From the NCBI GenBank assembly GCA_007922195.1, contig ML681981.1:11867105-11931104 (forward strand): a stretch of 64,000 nt of DNA. The letters are read 5' to 3'. Both the position numbers and the translations under genes were made by a program. This stretch comes from Podocnemis expansa. Lineage: Eukaryota; Chordata; Testudines; Podocnemididae. Under the pieces are notes generated by a model. That model had not been told where the DNA came from. It did no database searches and saw only the letters and a list, made by a program, of their open reading frames with translations. Positions 55,301 through 59,036 of this stretch are shown here, piece after piece (position 1 is the stretch's first letter; each line of letters begins with the position of its first letter).

Positions 55301-56255
55301 CAAGGAAAAAATCATTAACCATCTTTAGAAATGCAGAAGTCAATGTTTTCCCCAAGCTCAACATAACTCTCAAGCTGTCTTCATTTCTTCCTATATTTTT
55401 TTTCTTACTTACAAGAATTGCATTCATTCCTGATGCAATGCCATAGATCAAACCTGAGAGGCGTGCTGCATATGTATACTCTTTTAAATCATCCTTCAAT
55501 AACCTGATAAACAGGTATGTCATGTTGCAATGGAGAGGATCAGCATAAATGTAGCGACTAACAAAAAGAAAAACAAAAGAAATGCTTTGATACCTTAAGC
55601 AGTGACACAGTAATGGATGAAGAAACATGACTGAAGAGTATGTATATGCAGCCTCGTGATCAGTATTTCTTAGAAAATAAAGTTGACATTTAGCAGCAAT
55701 GTGAAGGTTTCTTTGTTTTTGTCAGAAAGTCTTTGAATAGCTATCTGACACAAAATGCAACTAAATCAAAACTCAAAATTAGGATCGGAATTGTGTTTTT
55801 CTTTTTCTTTTCCGGAGGAGGAACAAATCTTGCAGCTAACTAATCTGATAAATGATATAAAAGAAAGTAGATTTCCTTAATATAAATGGAAATATTGTTG
55901 AAGAACAAGATCCAACTTAACATTCAAATTATGAGAAAGTATGGTTAGCTATCAAGATTTAAAAAAGGAGTAAAAAACGTTTAGACCCTCAATGGAAAAA
56001 AGCCTTTTTTTTTTTTTAAATAAAAATGCTTCCATCAAATCAATATAAAAATATTGATGAATGGAAGTAGATTTAAGGCTCTAAGATTTTTCCTTGATTT
56101 AGGTACTTACATACATCCCATAGATGGTATTTTGGAGGTCATAGTTCAAGCCAGCTAGTTCTGCTGCATATGCATACTCGTTGAGGGAGTCTTTGAGTAG
56201 TTCAAGGTACAAATAGGCCATGTTACAATGCAAAGGATCCACGTAAGCAAATGGG
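7210..56255 (-). CDS. IDE: Insulin-degrading enzyme, C-terminal half (exons 15-25, partial gene)
   Basis: IDE is an M16A (inverzincin) zinc metalloprotease that degrades insulin, amyloid beta, glucagon and other small amyloid-prone peptides in cytosol and other compartments. The eleven exon positions seen here encode residues about 580-1019 in human numbering, that is most of the IDE-C half (domains 3 and 4), which closes over the catalytic IDE-N half. Known functional residues present are Arg824 (end of exon 20) and Tyr831 (start of exon 21), which contact the substrate backbone at the active site, Lys898 and Lys899 of the polyanion site, and the redox-sensitive Cys590, Cys812 and Cys819. 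The zinc ligands (HxxEH motif) belong to exons beyond 64000. All introns are GT-AG, all phases match, and no indel or stop breaks the frame, so this is a functional gene rather than a pseudogene. Introns run from 0.55 to 9.6 kb and carry many transposons. Confidence 0.98.
7306..7895 (-). other. IDE intron 24
   Basis: An AT-rich 590-bp intron with donor CAG|GTAAAT at the 7895 end and acceptor TTTGCAG at the 7306 end. I see no repeat or other element in it. Confidence 0.85.
7896..7963 (-). CDS. IDE: IDE exon 24
   Basis: 68 nt. It enters in phase 1 (completing Cys966) and codes for residues 967-988, beginning [11 protein letters not shown] and ending PPLPQ. Acceptor TTTGTTTTGTAG; donor CAG|GTAAAT. 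The segment just before the last exon is slightly proline-rich compared with the human sequence. Confidence 0.97.
8594..8697 (+). repeat. GTCCTGTGGCACTT-family repeat, single copy
   Basis: Shows AACAAGGAGTCCTGTGGTGCTTTTAAAGACTA, the TTTATTTATCACATGAGC block and ATCCCACTTTGTCAGATGC in the family order. It lies about 140 bp outside the left end of the decayed DIRS element. Confidence 0.65.
8840..9060. repeat. DIRS copy 2, left inverted terminal repeat (3' end of element)
   Basis: Begins GAAGGTTACTCAGAGGGGTGC and carries CTTCGAGATGAG and the GGGTGCTCCACTGAAGG block. It is the reverse complement, with divergence, of 15590-15757. Confidence 0.75.
9119..9216. repeat. DIRS copy 2, internal complementary region
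   Basis: The first part (ACTCATCTCGAAGAACTCC...GGTGAGTAACC) is complementary to the left tip near 8841-8890. The second part (AGATGTCCCTGTGGGTGCTCC) is complementary to the right tip near 15725-15750. This junction layout is the hallmark of DIRS-1 type elements. Confidence 0.75.
9257..10210 (-). pseudogene. DIRS copy 2 tyrosine recombinase remnant
   Basis: Minus-strand fragments in several frames match the recombinase of copy 1. [13 protein letters not shown] at the end of the 9782-10210 frame, [10 protein letters not shown] (first catalytic Arg) in the 9522-9953 frame and [19 protein letters not shown] (region of the catalytic Tyr) in the 9257-9466 frame lie in the right order. Frame changes and stops between them, and an A/T run near 9530, make it non-functional. 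Confidence 0.8.
10168..11260 (-). pseudogene. DIRS copy 2 RNase H and linker remnant
   Basis: The frames at 10537-10764 (with FYINRQGD and the [11 protein letters not shown] segment) and 10168-10512 (with [20 protein letters not shown]) align in order with the RNase H tail and the linker to the recombinase in copy 1. They are broken by frameshifts. The segment upstream (10848-11257) has short matches such as [21 protein letters not shown] to the RT/RNase H connection of copy 1. Confidence 0.7.
11353..12112. mobile_element. hAT-type element, CAGGGGTCAGC family, nested in DIRS copy 2
   Basis: Starts CAGGGGTCAGCGACC and ends GGGTTGCCAAACCCAG, flanked by the 8-bp duplication GCCTAGTT (11345-11352) / GCCTAATT (12113-12120). 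The interior is GC-rich and unlike the AT-rich host element. Overlapping open frames in it (for example 11383-11974, both strands) are low-complexity products of base composition. It interrupts the DIRS reverse transcriptase region. Confidence 0.8.
12113..13160 (-). pseudogene. DIRS copy 2 reverse transcriptase remnant
   Basis: The catalytic motif F-P-Y-L-D-D is readable on the minus strand at 12191-12208 and [13 protein letters not shown] just upstream (in the 12219-12485 frame). Further upstream the 12645-13160 frame holds the gag tail ([14 protein letters not shown]) and the pre-RT motif [10 protein letters not shown], matching copy 1 in order. Stops separate the parts. Confidence 0.78.
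13070..14831 (-). pseudogene. DIRS copy 2 gag remnant
   Basis: The 13070-13447 frame matches the gag core of copy 1 ([21 protein letters not shown] against the copy 1 GHKVYSRGGLQLRIANQQAIL, and the TALQAALD...A...MRWSSW segment). The 14030-14422 frame is the Pro/Thr/Ala/Ser-rich middle. Near 14750-14830 the box [17 protein letters not shown] parallels HSDCLLCLGEAHL of copy 1. The coding sequence is broken by several stops and a T-run near 13423-13440. Confidence 0.75.
14848..15353. mobile_element. hAT-type element, CAGGGGTCAGC family, nested in DIRS copy 2
   Basis: Ends CAGGGGTCAGCAACATTTGC and GGGGGTTGCCTACCCCTG with an exact 8-bp duplication CTTAAAAC (14840-14847 and 15354-15361). It sits between the gag start and the 5' terminal repeat of the DIRS element. 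The interior is GC-rich with internal short repeats (GGCATGCCA... and AGGCATGCTGCAGAAAT-like units). It is non-autonomous. Confidence 0.87.
15590..15757. repeat. DIRS copy 2, right inverted terminal repeat (5' end of element)
   Basis: Contains ATGGCACCAAAGTGGCATGC, CTAGAAAAATCT and CACCTTCAGTGGAGCACCCAC, each the reverse complement of blocks in 8870-9050. Confidence 0.75.
16434..16506 (-). CDS. IDE: IDE exon 23
   Basis: 73 nt. Enters in phase 0 and codes for residues 942-965, beginning [12 protein letters not shown] and ending LAREMDS, plus the first base of Cys966. Acceptor TTTCTGTAG; donor TCCT|GTAAGT. The coded peptide matches the human protein as I recall it. Confidence 0.97.
18248..19813. 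mobile_element. Long GC-rich hAT-type element, GGGGTCTCAAA family
   Basis: The left end reads TAGGGGTCTCAAA and the right end TTTGAGACCCCTG, flanked by an exact 8-bp duplication GACTAGAT (18240-18247 and 19814-19821). The 1.57-kb interior is very GC-rich, with a run of about 20 G near 18474-18494 and further G runs near 19357 and 19510. The many overlapping open frames (up to 183 codons on both strands) are proline, glycine and alanine-rich composition artefacts with no domain. Related copies lie at 22084-22293 and 44771-44972. Confidence 0.85.
20394..21459 (+). pseudogene. Penelope-like RT / GIY-YIG endonuclease remnant
   Basis: Plus-strand coding remnants in more than one frame. An RT-like [18 protein letters not shown] segment is readable near 20440-20490. 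A cysteine/histidine linker follows at about 20940-21040. Then comes [10 protein letters not shown]...[10 protein letters not shown] near 21070-21150, which resembles the C-terminal GIY-YIG endonuclease of Penelope-like elements. The frame is interrupted by an inserted repeat and resumes as [20 protein letters not shown] and onwards to 21459. Stops and frame changes make it non-functional. Confidence 0.65.
21213..21318 (+). repeat. GTCCTGTGGCACTT-family repeat inserted in the Penelope-like element
   Basis: Family order AACAAATAAGGAG, TGGCACTTAAAAGACTAACAAATTTATTTATT, ATGAGCTTTTGTGGGAGAAAATCC, CTCAGACACTTGC. Flanked by TATCTGACT-like sequence on both sides (near 21202-21211 and 21317-21326), consistent with a short target duplication. 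This shows that the repeat moves as a unit. Confidence 0.65.
22084..22293. mobile_element. Short hAT-type element, GGGGTCTCAAA family
   Basis: Starts AAGGGGTCTCAAACTCAAATCACC and ends CATGTTTGAGACCCCTG, flanked by the exact 8-bp duplication TTCTAGAA (22076-22083 and 22294-22301). 210 bp, without coding capacity. The interior is shared with 44771-44972 (GGGCCGCATG / GGGCCACATG motifs). Confidence 0.87.
22664..23098. mobile_element. GC-rich element starting AATGTTCCCTGTAAGCTGCGCC, with minisatellite interior
   Basis: The left end matches the starts of 24851 and 52568. From about 22740 to 23045 the interior is a G-rich imperfect tandem repeat built on GGGGCTGGCGGGGAGCAGAAGCCGGGAG units. The right end is unclear and may coincide with the G run near 23082-23093. 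The open frames here only reflect the repeat (Gly/Arg/Glu/Ala-rich) and are not genes. Confidence 0.55.
23150..23344. mobile_element. hAT-type element, CAGTGGTTCCCAAC family (reverse orientation)
   Basis: Starts CAGTGGTTCCCAACG and ends GGTTGGGAAACAGTG, with weakly matching 8-bp flanks (CCATAGGT and GGCTAGGT). Its left part is the reverse complement of the right ends of 28894-29103 and 37796-38483, so the three copies belong to one family. Confidence 0.75.
23500..23850. repeat. 350-bp near-perfect palindrome (inverted dimer of the GTCCTGTGGCACTT family)
   Basis: The left arm starts near 23500 (GGGATAGCCGTGTTAGTCTA), passes GGAGTTGTGTGGCACTTTAAGACCAACAG and ends at GGGGGTGTATGACC. The right arm is its reverse complement from about 23696 to 23850 with very few mismatches. 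The spacer is only about 20 bp. Apparent open frames in both directions encode the same meaningless peptide because of the symmetry. Confidence 0.9.
24851..24985. mobile_element. Short foldback element, AATGTTCCCTCTAAGC family
   Basis: Starts AATGTTCTCTCTCTAAGCTGGTGATGCA and ends TGCATCACCGGCTTAGAGGGAACATT, giving inverted ends of about 35 bp around a short GC-rich loop. 135 bp. It has no coding capacity. Confidence 0.75.
26152..26213 (-). CDS. IDE: IDE exon 22
   Basis: 62 nt. Completes Asp921 and codes for residues 922-941 ([10 protein letters not shown] ... FYK). Acceptor TTGTTGTTCAG; donor AAG|GTAAGT. There are small substitutions from human (for example I for T and D for E). Confidence 0.96.
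28277..28395 (+). repeat. Local direct repeat, copy 1
   Basis: CCACACCTCTCCAGTAATG through CTGGCCTACAGTTGT is repeated at 29224-29350 with few mismatches. The second copy has about 8 extra bases (AACATGGC). Confidence 0.9.
28894..29103. mobile_element. hAT-type element, CAGTGGTTCCCAAC family
   Basis: Starts CAGTGTTTCACAACC and ends GGTTGGGAACCACTG with the exact 8-bp duplication CCATACAG (28886-28893 and 29104-29111). 210 bp, non-coding. It lies between the two direct repeats. Confidence 0.87.
29224..29350 (+). repeat. Local direct repeat, copy 2
   Basis: Second copy of the block at 28277-28395, with the spacing between starts 947 bp. It differs by a few substitutions and a short insertion. 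Confidence 0.9.
29798..30070 (-). CDS. IDE: IDE exon 21 (contains Tyr831 and the polyanion site)
   Basis: 273 nt. Completes Gly830 and codes for residues 831-920 plus the first base of Asp921. It begins [12 protein letters not shown] with catalytic-site Tyr831 as the first full codon, includes [10 protein letters not shown] (853-862) and [11 protein letters not shown] with Lys898 and Lys899. These lysines belong to the known polyanion/ATP-binding patch. Acceptor CTTTTGTCAAG, donor GAG|GTAAGG. The acceptor ends in AAG rather than the usual CAG or TAG, which is less favoured but acceptable. Confidence 0.98.
30071..32608 (-). other. IDE intron 20
   Basis: A 2.5-kb intron, AT-rich. It contains one inverted-dimer repeat (31738-31950). 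At about 31390-31480 a short stretch (AACGTGCTGTACTAAG ... GCCCCAAAGAACTG) resembles another at about 45255-45330 and may be an old shared repeat. Nothing else is recognised. Confidence 0.8.
31738..31950. repeat. Inverted dimer of the GTCCTGTGGCACTT family
   Basis: Left arm starts GAAAGAGGTAGCTATGTTACTC and includes GAGCTTTCACAGGAGAAAATCCCACTTCATCAGATGC. The right arm is the reverse complement, beginning at AAAGTGGGATTTTCTCCCATGAAAGC and ending near CACACAACTCAGTGTTTG. The arms meet head to head with almost no spacer. Confidence 0.8.
32609..32776 (-). CDS. IDE: IDE exon 20 (contains Arg824, Cys812 and Cys819)
   Basis: 168 nt. Completes Arg774 and codes for residues 775-829 plus the first base of Gly830. 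It begins [14 protein letters not shown] and ends [14 protein letters not shown]. Arg824 pairs with Tyr831 of the next exon at the active site. Cys812 and Cys819, the known thiol-sensitive residues, are both kept. Acceptor TATCTTTTAG; donor TTAG|GTGAGT. Confidence 0.98.
33510..36014 (+). mobile_element. CR1 LINE, 5'-truncated and degraded
   Basis: Plus-strand remnant of CR1 ORF2 followed by the typical CR1 3' end with ATGATTCTATGA-type repeats at 35999-36014. In order: a post-endonuclease segment near 33560-33710 ([24 protein letters not shown]), [16 protein letters not shown] (34080-34130), [16 protein letters not shown] and [13 protein letters not shown] of the RT fingers and palm (34630-34750), [16 protein letters not shown] and KFVDDTKLG (35086-35165, the F-V-D-D catalytic motif), and [12 protein letters not shown] (35250-35290). 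Stops and frame changes are many. A 135-bp element is inserted at 34797-34931. It lies antisense to IDE. Confidence 0.92.
34797..34931. mobile_element. Small hAT-like insertion within the CR1
   Basis: 135 bp of GC-rich sequence starting CAGGGGCGTGGCTGG and ending AGTCCTCCTG, flanked by the exact duplication TAAGGAAG (34789-34796 and 34932-34939). The CR1 coding similarity is continuous when it is skipped. Confidence 0.8.
36385..37175 (-). pseudogene. DIRS-like gag fragment (copy 3)
   Basis: On the minus strand, beginning near 37165, the reading [20 protein letters not shown] followed by [11 protein letters not shown] resembles the gag start of DIRS copy 1 (MPGFKTCGRC ... HSDCLLCLGEAHL): same PGFK start, same spacing to H-x-x-C-L-L-C-x-G-E-x-H. 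Downstream sequence to about 36385 looks like the Ser/Pro-rich gag middle with scattered GGTAC motifs but has many stops. No RT or recombinase part and no terminal repeat was seen, so this is a fragment. Confidence 0.6.
37206..37373. mobile_element. hAT-type element, CAGGTGTGGCCAAAC family (short form)
   Basis: Starts CAAACGTGGCCAAACTGTGGCTCTTG and ends AAGTTTGGCCACCCCG, flanked by GTCTAGAA (37198-37205) and GTATAGAA (37374-37381). 168 bp. Its interior (AGTATATGGCTATATGCCTC) is shared with the long form at 2425-2860, so it is an internal deletion derivative. Confidence 0.85.
37796..38483. mobile_element. hAT-type element, CAGTGGTTCCCAAC family (long form)
   Basis: Starts CAGTGGTTCACACAACC and ends AAGGTTGGGAACCATTG, flanked by the exact duplication ACCTATAC (37788-37795 and 38484-38491). 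688 bp with a GC-rich interior including a C run near 38127. Open frames inside are composition artefacts. Confidence 0.87.
38685..38796 (-). CDS. IDE: IDE exon 19
   Basis: 112 nt. Enters in phase 0 and codes for residues 737-773, beginning [13 protein letters not shown] and ending YREVQLPD, plus the first base of Arg774. Acceptor TTCTCTTTTAG; donor GACA|GTAAGT. One visible difference from human is V for A in the IEHVH segment. Confidence 0.97.
39208..39455. repeat. Inverted dimer of the GTCCTGTGGCACTT family
   Basis: Left arm from GGGTTTCAAAGGGGTAGCTGTGTTAGTC through GAGTCCTGTGGCACTTTTAAAAACTAAC to TGTCAGATGCTTGAAGC. The right arm is its reverse complement, ending at GGAGCTAGACTAACATGGCTATCCC. 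Confidence 0.85.
39456..39616. repeat. Second inverted dimer of the same family, directly adjacent
   Basis: AACAAGGAGTCCTGTGGCACTTTTAATAAAATT ... GCATGAGCTTTTGTGG, then after CAGACAACTGAAGC the reverse complement through CATGTGAGACATAAATATGTTGGTC to GTCACAGGATTGCTTGTTTG. Confidence 0.8.
41268..41405. repeat. Partial inverted dimer of the same family
   Basis: GAGTCCTGTGGCACTTTTAAAGACTAAC ... TCCCACTT, then directly AAAAGTGCCACAGGACTCC ... GATACAGCTATCCC. One arm has lost its middle. Confidence 0.75.
42161..42653. mobile_element. hAT-type element, CAGGGGTCAGC family
   Basis: Starts CAGAGGTCAGCAACCTTTGCC and ends CAGGGATTGCCAACCCCTG, flanked by CTATAAAT (42153-42160) and CTGCAAAT (42654-42661). 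493 bp with a GC-rich interior; its long open frames are compositional. Confidence 0.8.
42985..43076 (-). CDS. IDE: IDE exon 18
   Basis: 92 nt. Completes Asp706 and codes for residues 707-736, beginning [14 protein letters not shown] and ending LLHGNITKQ. Acceptor CTATTCTAG. The donor is AACAG|GTCTGG, which lacks the usual purine at +3 and A at +4, the weakest splice donor in the set. S replaces P in the AFIPQLL segment as I recall it from human. Confidence 0.95.
44036..44245 (+). repeat. MIR SINE
   Basis: Contains TGTGCTGACTCTGCCAC...CTCTGAATGACC and CTCATTTTTGTATCTGTAAAATGGGGATAA, the typical core and 3' part of MIR, a tRNA-derived SINE found across amniotes. It is diverged, as expected for an ancient copy. 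Confidence 0.85.
44771..44972. mobile_element. Short hAT-type element, GGGGTCTCAAA family
   Basis: Starts CAGGGGTCTCAACACAC and ends GAGTTTGAGACCCCTG, with CCTAAT-containing sequence on both sides but no clean 8-bp duplication. 202 bp, related to 22084-22293. Confidence 0.75.
46304..46490. mobile_element. hAT-type element, CAGGGGTTCTTAACC family
   Basis: Starts CAGGGGTTCTTAACCTTTTT and ends GGTTAGGAAGCCCCTG, flanked by TTCTAAAC (46296-46303) and CTCTAAAC (46491-46498). 187 bp. It lies about 120 bp downstream (in transcription sense) of exon 17. Confidence 0.83.
46611..46731 (-). CDS. IDE: IDE exon 17
   Basis: 121 nt. Enters in phase 0 and codes for residues 666-705, beginning [16 protein letters not shown] and ending KDELKEALD, plus the first base of Asp706. 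Acceptor TACCTTGTTAG; donor GATG|GTGAGT. Confidence 0.97.
46732..49136 (-). other. IDE intron 16
   Basis: A 2.4-kb intron. A fragment of the GTCCTGTGGCACTT family lies at 47404-47447 and a T-run at about 48107-48128. The rest shows no gene or recognised repeat. Confidence 0.8.
47404..47447 (+). repeat. Fragment of the GTCCTGTGGCACTT family
   Basis: ACAAGCAAGGAGTCCTGTGG followed by CACTTAAAGATCAACAAATTTAT; only the first third of the unit is present. Confidence 0.6.
49137..49247 (-). CDS. IDE: IDE exon 16
   Basis: 111 nt, exactly 37 codons, residues 629-665, beginning [14 protein letters not shown] and ending FEIIKEA. It follows either exon 15a or 15b in the same frame. Acceptor CTTTCCATAG; donor GCG|GTAAGC. 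Confidence 0.97.
49572..49845. mobile_element. hAT-type element nested in CR1, GCTGGCAACC family
   Basis: Starts CCTGGTGCTGGCAACCTTTGC and ends GGGAGCTGCAACCCCCT, flanked by GGTGTAAC (49564-49571) and GGTCTAAC (49846-49853). GC-rich with a G run at about 49707-49716. Confidence 0.75.
50979..51923 (-). mobile_element. Second CR1 copy nested in the first
   Basis: Has its own CR1 3' tail (AATCATAGAATCATAGACC on the plus strand at about 50974-50993) and an RT C-terminal remnant at 51546-51749 ([17 protein letters not shown] and [19 protein letters not shown]). The outer CR1 resumes at about 51930. Flanking ATTAATCA and ATTACTCA may be the target duplication. Confidence 0.8.
52132..52225. repeat. 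Small foldback insertion in CR1
   Basis: TTCTGGTGGGGCCCTGGAC on the left pairs with GCCCAGGGCCCCAGAATC on the right; between them is a C run (52168-52182). CR1 similarity is interrupted here. Confidence 0.6.
52568..52957. mobile_element. GC-rich element of the AATGTTCCCTCTAAGC family, right part lost in a gap
   Basis: Starts CAGTGTTCCCTCTAAGCTGCGC at 52568 inside CR1 sequence (which reads ATTTATGTCCCTAG just before). The interior is GC-rich and runs into a G stretch and 100 N. CR1-like sequence resumes shortly after the gap. Confidence 0.6.
52858..52957. other. Assembly gap (100 N)
   Basis: Exactly 100 N, the usual size for a gap of unknown length, directly after a run of G. The true missing sequence probably belongs to the GC-rich insertion. 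Confidence 0.99.
55413..55557 (-). CDS. IDE: IDE alternative exon 15b
   Basis: 145 nt. Completes Ser580 and codes for residues 581-628, beginning [20 protein letters not shown] and ending ASGMNAIL. It matches the known alternative exon 15b of mammalian IDE. Half of the residues (24 of 48 by my count) are identical to exon 15a, and Cys590 is kept. Acceptor CTTTTTGTTAG; donor CTT|GTAAGT. In the human gene the 15b isoform has been reported to be less effective on insulin and amyloid beta. Use of 15b in this species is inferred from the intact frame and splice sites. Confidence 0.95.
55558..56110 (-). other. Intron between IDE exons 15a and 15b
   Basis: 553 bp, AT-rich, with a T-run near 56007-56019 and no transposon that I can see. 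It is one of the few repeat-free introns in the window, as might be expected if it holds signals for exon choice; that is only inference. Confidence 0.8.
56111..56255 (-). CDS. IDE: IDE exon 15a (canonical)
   Basis: 145 nt. Completes Ser580 and codes for residues 581-628, beginning [20 protein letters not shown] and ending [11 protein letters not shown]. Acceptor TTTTCTTCCAG; donor TAT|GTAAGT. It has the same length and phase as 15b. One difference from human in the segment AGLSYDL is N for S. Confidence 0.97.
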
Positions 56256-58116
56256 CTGGAAGAAAACATTGAAAATTAAATATCTGGTTTAATTCTTGCC
56301 CAGTTCTTTTCGGCCTTTTACATTTGATCTCAAGAAAATTTAATATTTAAATACATTATGCTATTGGGTTCCCTTATGAAGCATTACTATCTCAAAACAA
56401 GACAAACAGATAACCACAAATAACTGCTGATTCTTCTTATGGTTTCAGTGTTGCCCTATTATAATTATATATTCAGATCTTTAATTGAAATTTTTCTTTC
56501 AAAATTGATATACTATTCTATATTAACTCACACCCCATCAAATACATAATTAACTTAAAGATACCCTAAGTATTAATAAAACTAAGATGATCCCTAAACA
56601 GTAAACATCAAACGAATTAAAGCTTTCATGCTATTAAAATAGAATAGATGCTGTTTTTAAAAAGTGAACAGTAACCAAACCACTGTATGTAAGGCACTGC
56701 AAGATTTCCTATGCTCAGAGCAGGAAGTAACTGCAGCATCTCCCATTCCGTGGTATAGCATCTTCATGAGAAAAATAGTGTCATTTTAATGGTAACAACT
56801 GTACAGATTCCAGGGTTATGTTAGTAATATCTAACCATAAACAGTAGCTACATACATCTCTTAAAAGAGAAAGCCAACTCAAAGACTCAAGCCATGTTTC
56901 AACAATATTGATATTTCTTAAATGTTGGTACTTATTAGCCAAGTTCAAGCTAAGACAAGACTGATAACATTTATTCTTACTGTGGTCAGGTATTAATTTT
57001 AAGAGTAATATATGCATGTATGCATATGAATTTATTATATATCTCACAGATGTAACAAACAGCATATGAAATAGTTTCTGTTGAAGTACTGATCACCAAA
57101 TACATGTTAGTATTCACCATGTAATGAAAAGAAATCGTATTTCCAACACACGTCTGTGCCCAAGCTTAAAGATAAACTGCATTTGGCAAAACCTAGATTC
57201 CCTCCTCCCTTCCCTTCCCCCAAGATTTAGGGAACAGGAGAACAGAGGGATATTTTCTATTTCAGAAACAGAGTGGCCACTCAGTCTGATTTCCAACTCA
57301 GTGAAAGTCCCCAACCTACTACAATGCAATGAACTCAGTTTTGGCTCGCTCTTTTCTGAATACTTCTTTAAGTATGAGCCTAGACCAGGCATTTCCGACT
57401 AGTTATGTAAGGAAGATCCCCAATAACTGATTTATTTGAATATGTCCATTTACACATGTTCCAGGATAAAATAAATACTGAAATCAAGGTAATATACCAA
57501 TCAACAGTTTATAGTCTCCTAGATTATTCCCCAAATTGAGTGATGACTTCTCTGGTTTGAAACTGGGTTCAAGACTATTTTCAGTATTTGTAGCAACTTT
57601 GACTTTGTAGCAACTATTCATTTGGCTGGTGAAGACCAAAATGGACATTTGTGACTGACTAGGAGACTAATAATTCACTTTGTGATGGCAGGAGGTAAGC
57701 CATCCTTTTCTAGTGGCTAATAACCTCACCAATTAGTACTAATTTCTAATATCCTATTTTTAAACAAAACTGTATTTTTTTTTTAAAGTGTTGTTGGAAC
57801 AGCTCGGTCACATCTTGATCTTCATCAATGATGCCTTTCTCTTACCAGCCTCATTTCAGACTTGAATTCAACATACTTCCAATATTACTGTGCATGGTTG
57901 ACGACTTCCCACCAGCAAGGACATAGACAGAATTTTAAAAAACAAACGGGGGGCAAAACAAAAACAAAAACAAAAAACCCAGCAAGGGCACTACCAGCAG
58001 TCACTGAACAGCATGCATCATGAGACTTCTGACTTGCCTATGAAGCCTTTTTAGCAGAGATGAAAGTCTCTGCTTACAAATTTCATTTCTCTTCCTATAT
58101 TACAAAATGCAGCAAT
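56256..58116 (-). other. IDE intron 14, part near exon 15a
   Basis: AT-rich sequence of 1.9 kb. I looked for exon 14 (expected to end in a CLNFEFF-like peptide) and did not find it. No repeat family is recognised. The opposed open frames at 57114-57402 share no similarity with known proteins as far as I can tell. Confidence 0.75.
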
Positions 58117-58325
58117 GAAGAAGAGGTTACTTACCGGTAACCGGTGTTCTTCGAGACGTGTGCTCCTGGCCATTCCTTAGTAGGTGTCTGCACGCCTCGT
58201 GCACGGCACGCCGGAAACTTTTTTCCCCTAGAGTACCCATAGGGTCGGCTGTAGCGCCCCCTGGAGTGGTGCCGCCGCCACTGCCTATATAGTCACCAGC
58301 CGACCCGTCCCTCCTCAGTTCCTTC
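58117..58325. repeat. DIRS copy 1, left inverted terminal repeat (3' end of element)
   Basis: From GAAGAAGAGGTTACTTACCGG to CTCAGTTCCTTCTACC. The part from about 58162 on is the reverse complement of 63782-63945 with only a few mismatches. The outer 45 bases (with TTACCGGTAACCGG) are unique to this end, as in DIRS-1 where one terminal repeat carries an extension. Confidence 0.92.
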
Positions 58326-58358
58326 TACCCAATGTCTGAGGGGAGGTGGGAGGGATTG

Positions 58359-58455
58359 GAATGGCCAGGAGCACACGTCTCGAAGAACACCGGTTACCGG
58401 TAAGTAACCTCTTCTTCTTCTTCGAGTGCTGCTCCTGGCCATTCCTTAGTAGGTG
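58359..58455. repeat. DIRS copy 1, internal complementary region
   Basis: 58359-58416 (GGAATGGCCAGGAGCACACG ... TTACCGGTAAGTAACC) is the exact reverse complement of the left tip 58117-58175. 58417-58455 (TTCGAGTGCTGCTCCTGGCC ... TAGTAGGTG) is the reverse complement of the right tip near 63921-63960. The two halves abut, as if templated by joined element ends. Confidence 0.92.
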
Positions 58456-58487
58456 AATATCTAGCCTTACCTTGGAGGTGGGAGACA

Positions 58488-59033
58488 TCACAGAGAGACC
58501 GACTGCAGCACTGCTCTGCCCACTGCCGCGTCCTGCTGCGCTTGCTGGGTGATGGCATAATGCTGCGCGAAGGTATGCGGAGTGGACCACGTTGCCGCCT
58601 TGCATATATCGACAATTGGGACACCCACGAGGAACGCTGTGGAAGCCGCCTGGGCCCTAGTTGAATGGGCCGTTACCCTTGGCAGGTGCCTACCCCCCAG
58701 CTTGTAGCACTCCTTGATGCAGGCTGAAATCCAGGAAGCTATCCTCTGAGTAGACACCGGTTGACCTTTTTTGTTGTCCGCTACTGCCACAAAAAGCTGG
58801 GGGGTCTTGCGGAACGGCTTTGTCCTTTCTACATAGAAGGCTAGCGCTCTGCGCACATCCAGGGAGTGGAGACACCTCTCCTCCTCCGATGCATGGGGCT
58901 TCGGGTAGAAGACAGGCAGGGAAATGTCCTGGTTCACATGAAAGTGTGACACCACTTTAGGCCTGAAGGATGGATGTGGGCGTAGCTGTACCTTGTCCTT
59001 AAAAAACTGGGTATACGGTGGATCCACCACCAA
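58488..59033 (-). pseudogene. DIRS copy 1 tyrosine recombinase, catalytic C-terminal part
   Basis: An open stretch of 181 codons in the same frame as the longer frame upstream, separated from it by one TGA (59037-59039). It holds the box H-S-T-R (His123, Arg126 of this stretch), AATWSTPHTFAQHYAI with Trp149 and the candidate nucleophile Tyr159. The first catalytic arginine (SARR) lies just before the TGA in the upstream frame. The recombinase would join circular element DNA to the chromosome. There is no start codon of its own with good context, so it is a downstream fragment. Confidence 0.88.
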
Positions 59034-59036
59034 CGC

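Larger units (their letters stand above)
49248..55412 (-). other. IDE intron 15
   Basis: A 6.2-kb intron, mostly filled by nested CR1 elements (49453-53900). The stretch 53901-55412 is AT-rich with an A run at 54811-54828 and no other recognised feature. Confidence 0.85.

Noticed and set aside
56256..58116. Search for IDE exon 14
   Set aside because: No sequence coding for the expected CLNFEFF-type end with a GT donor was found; exon 14 must lie beyond the window.
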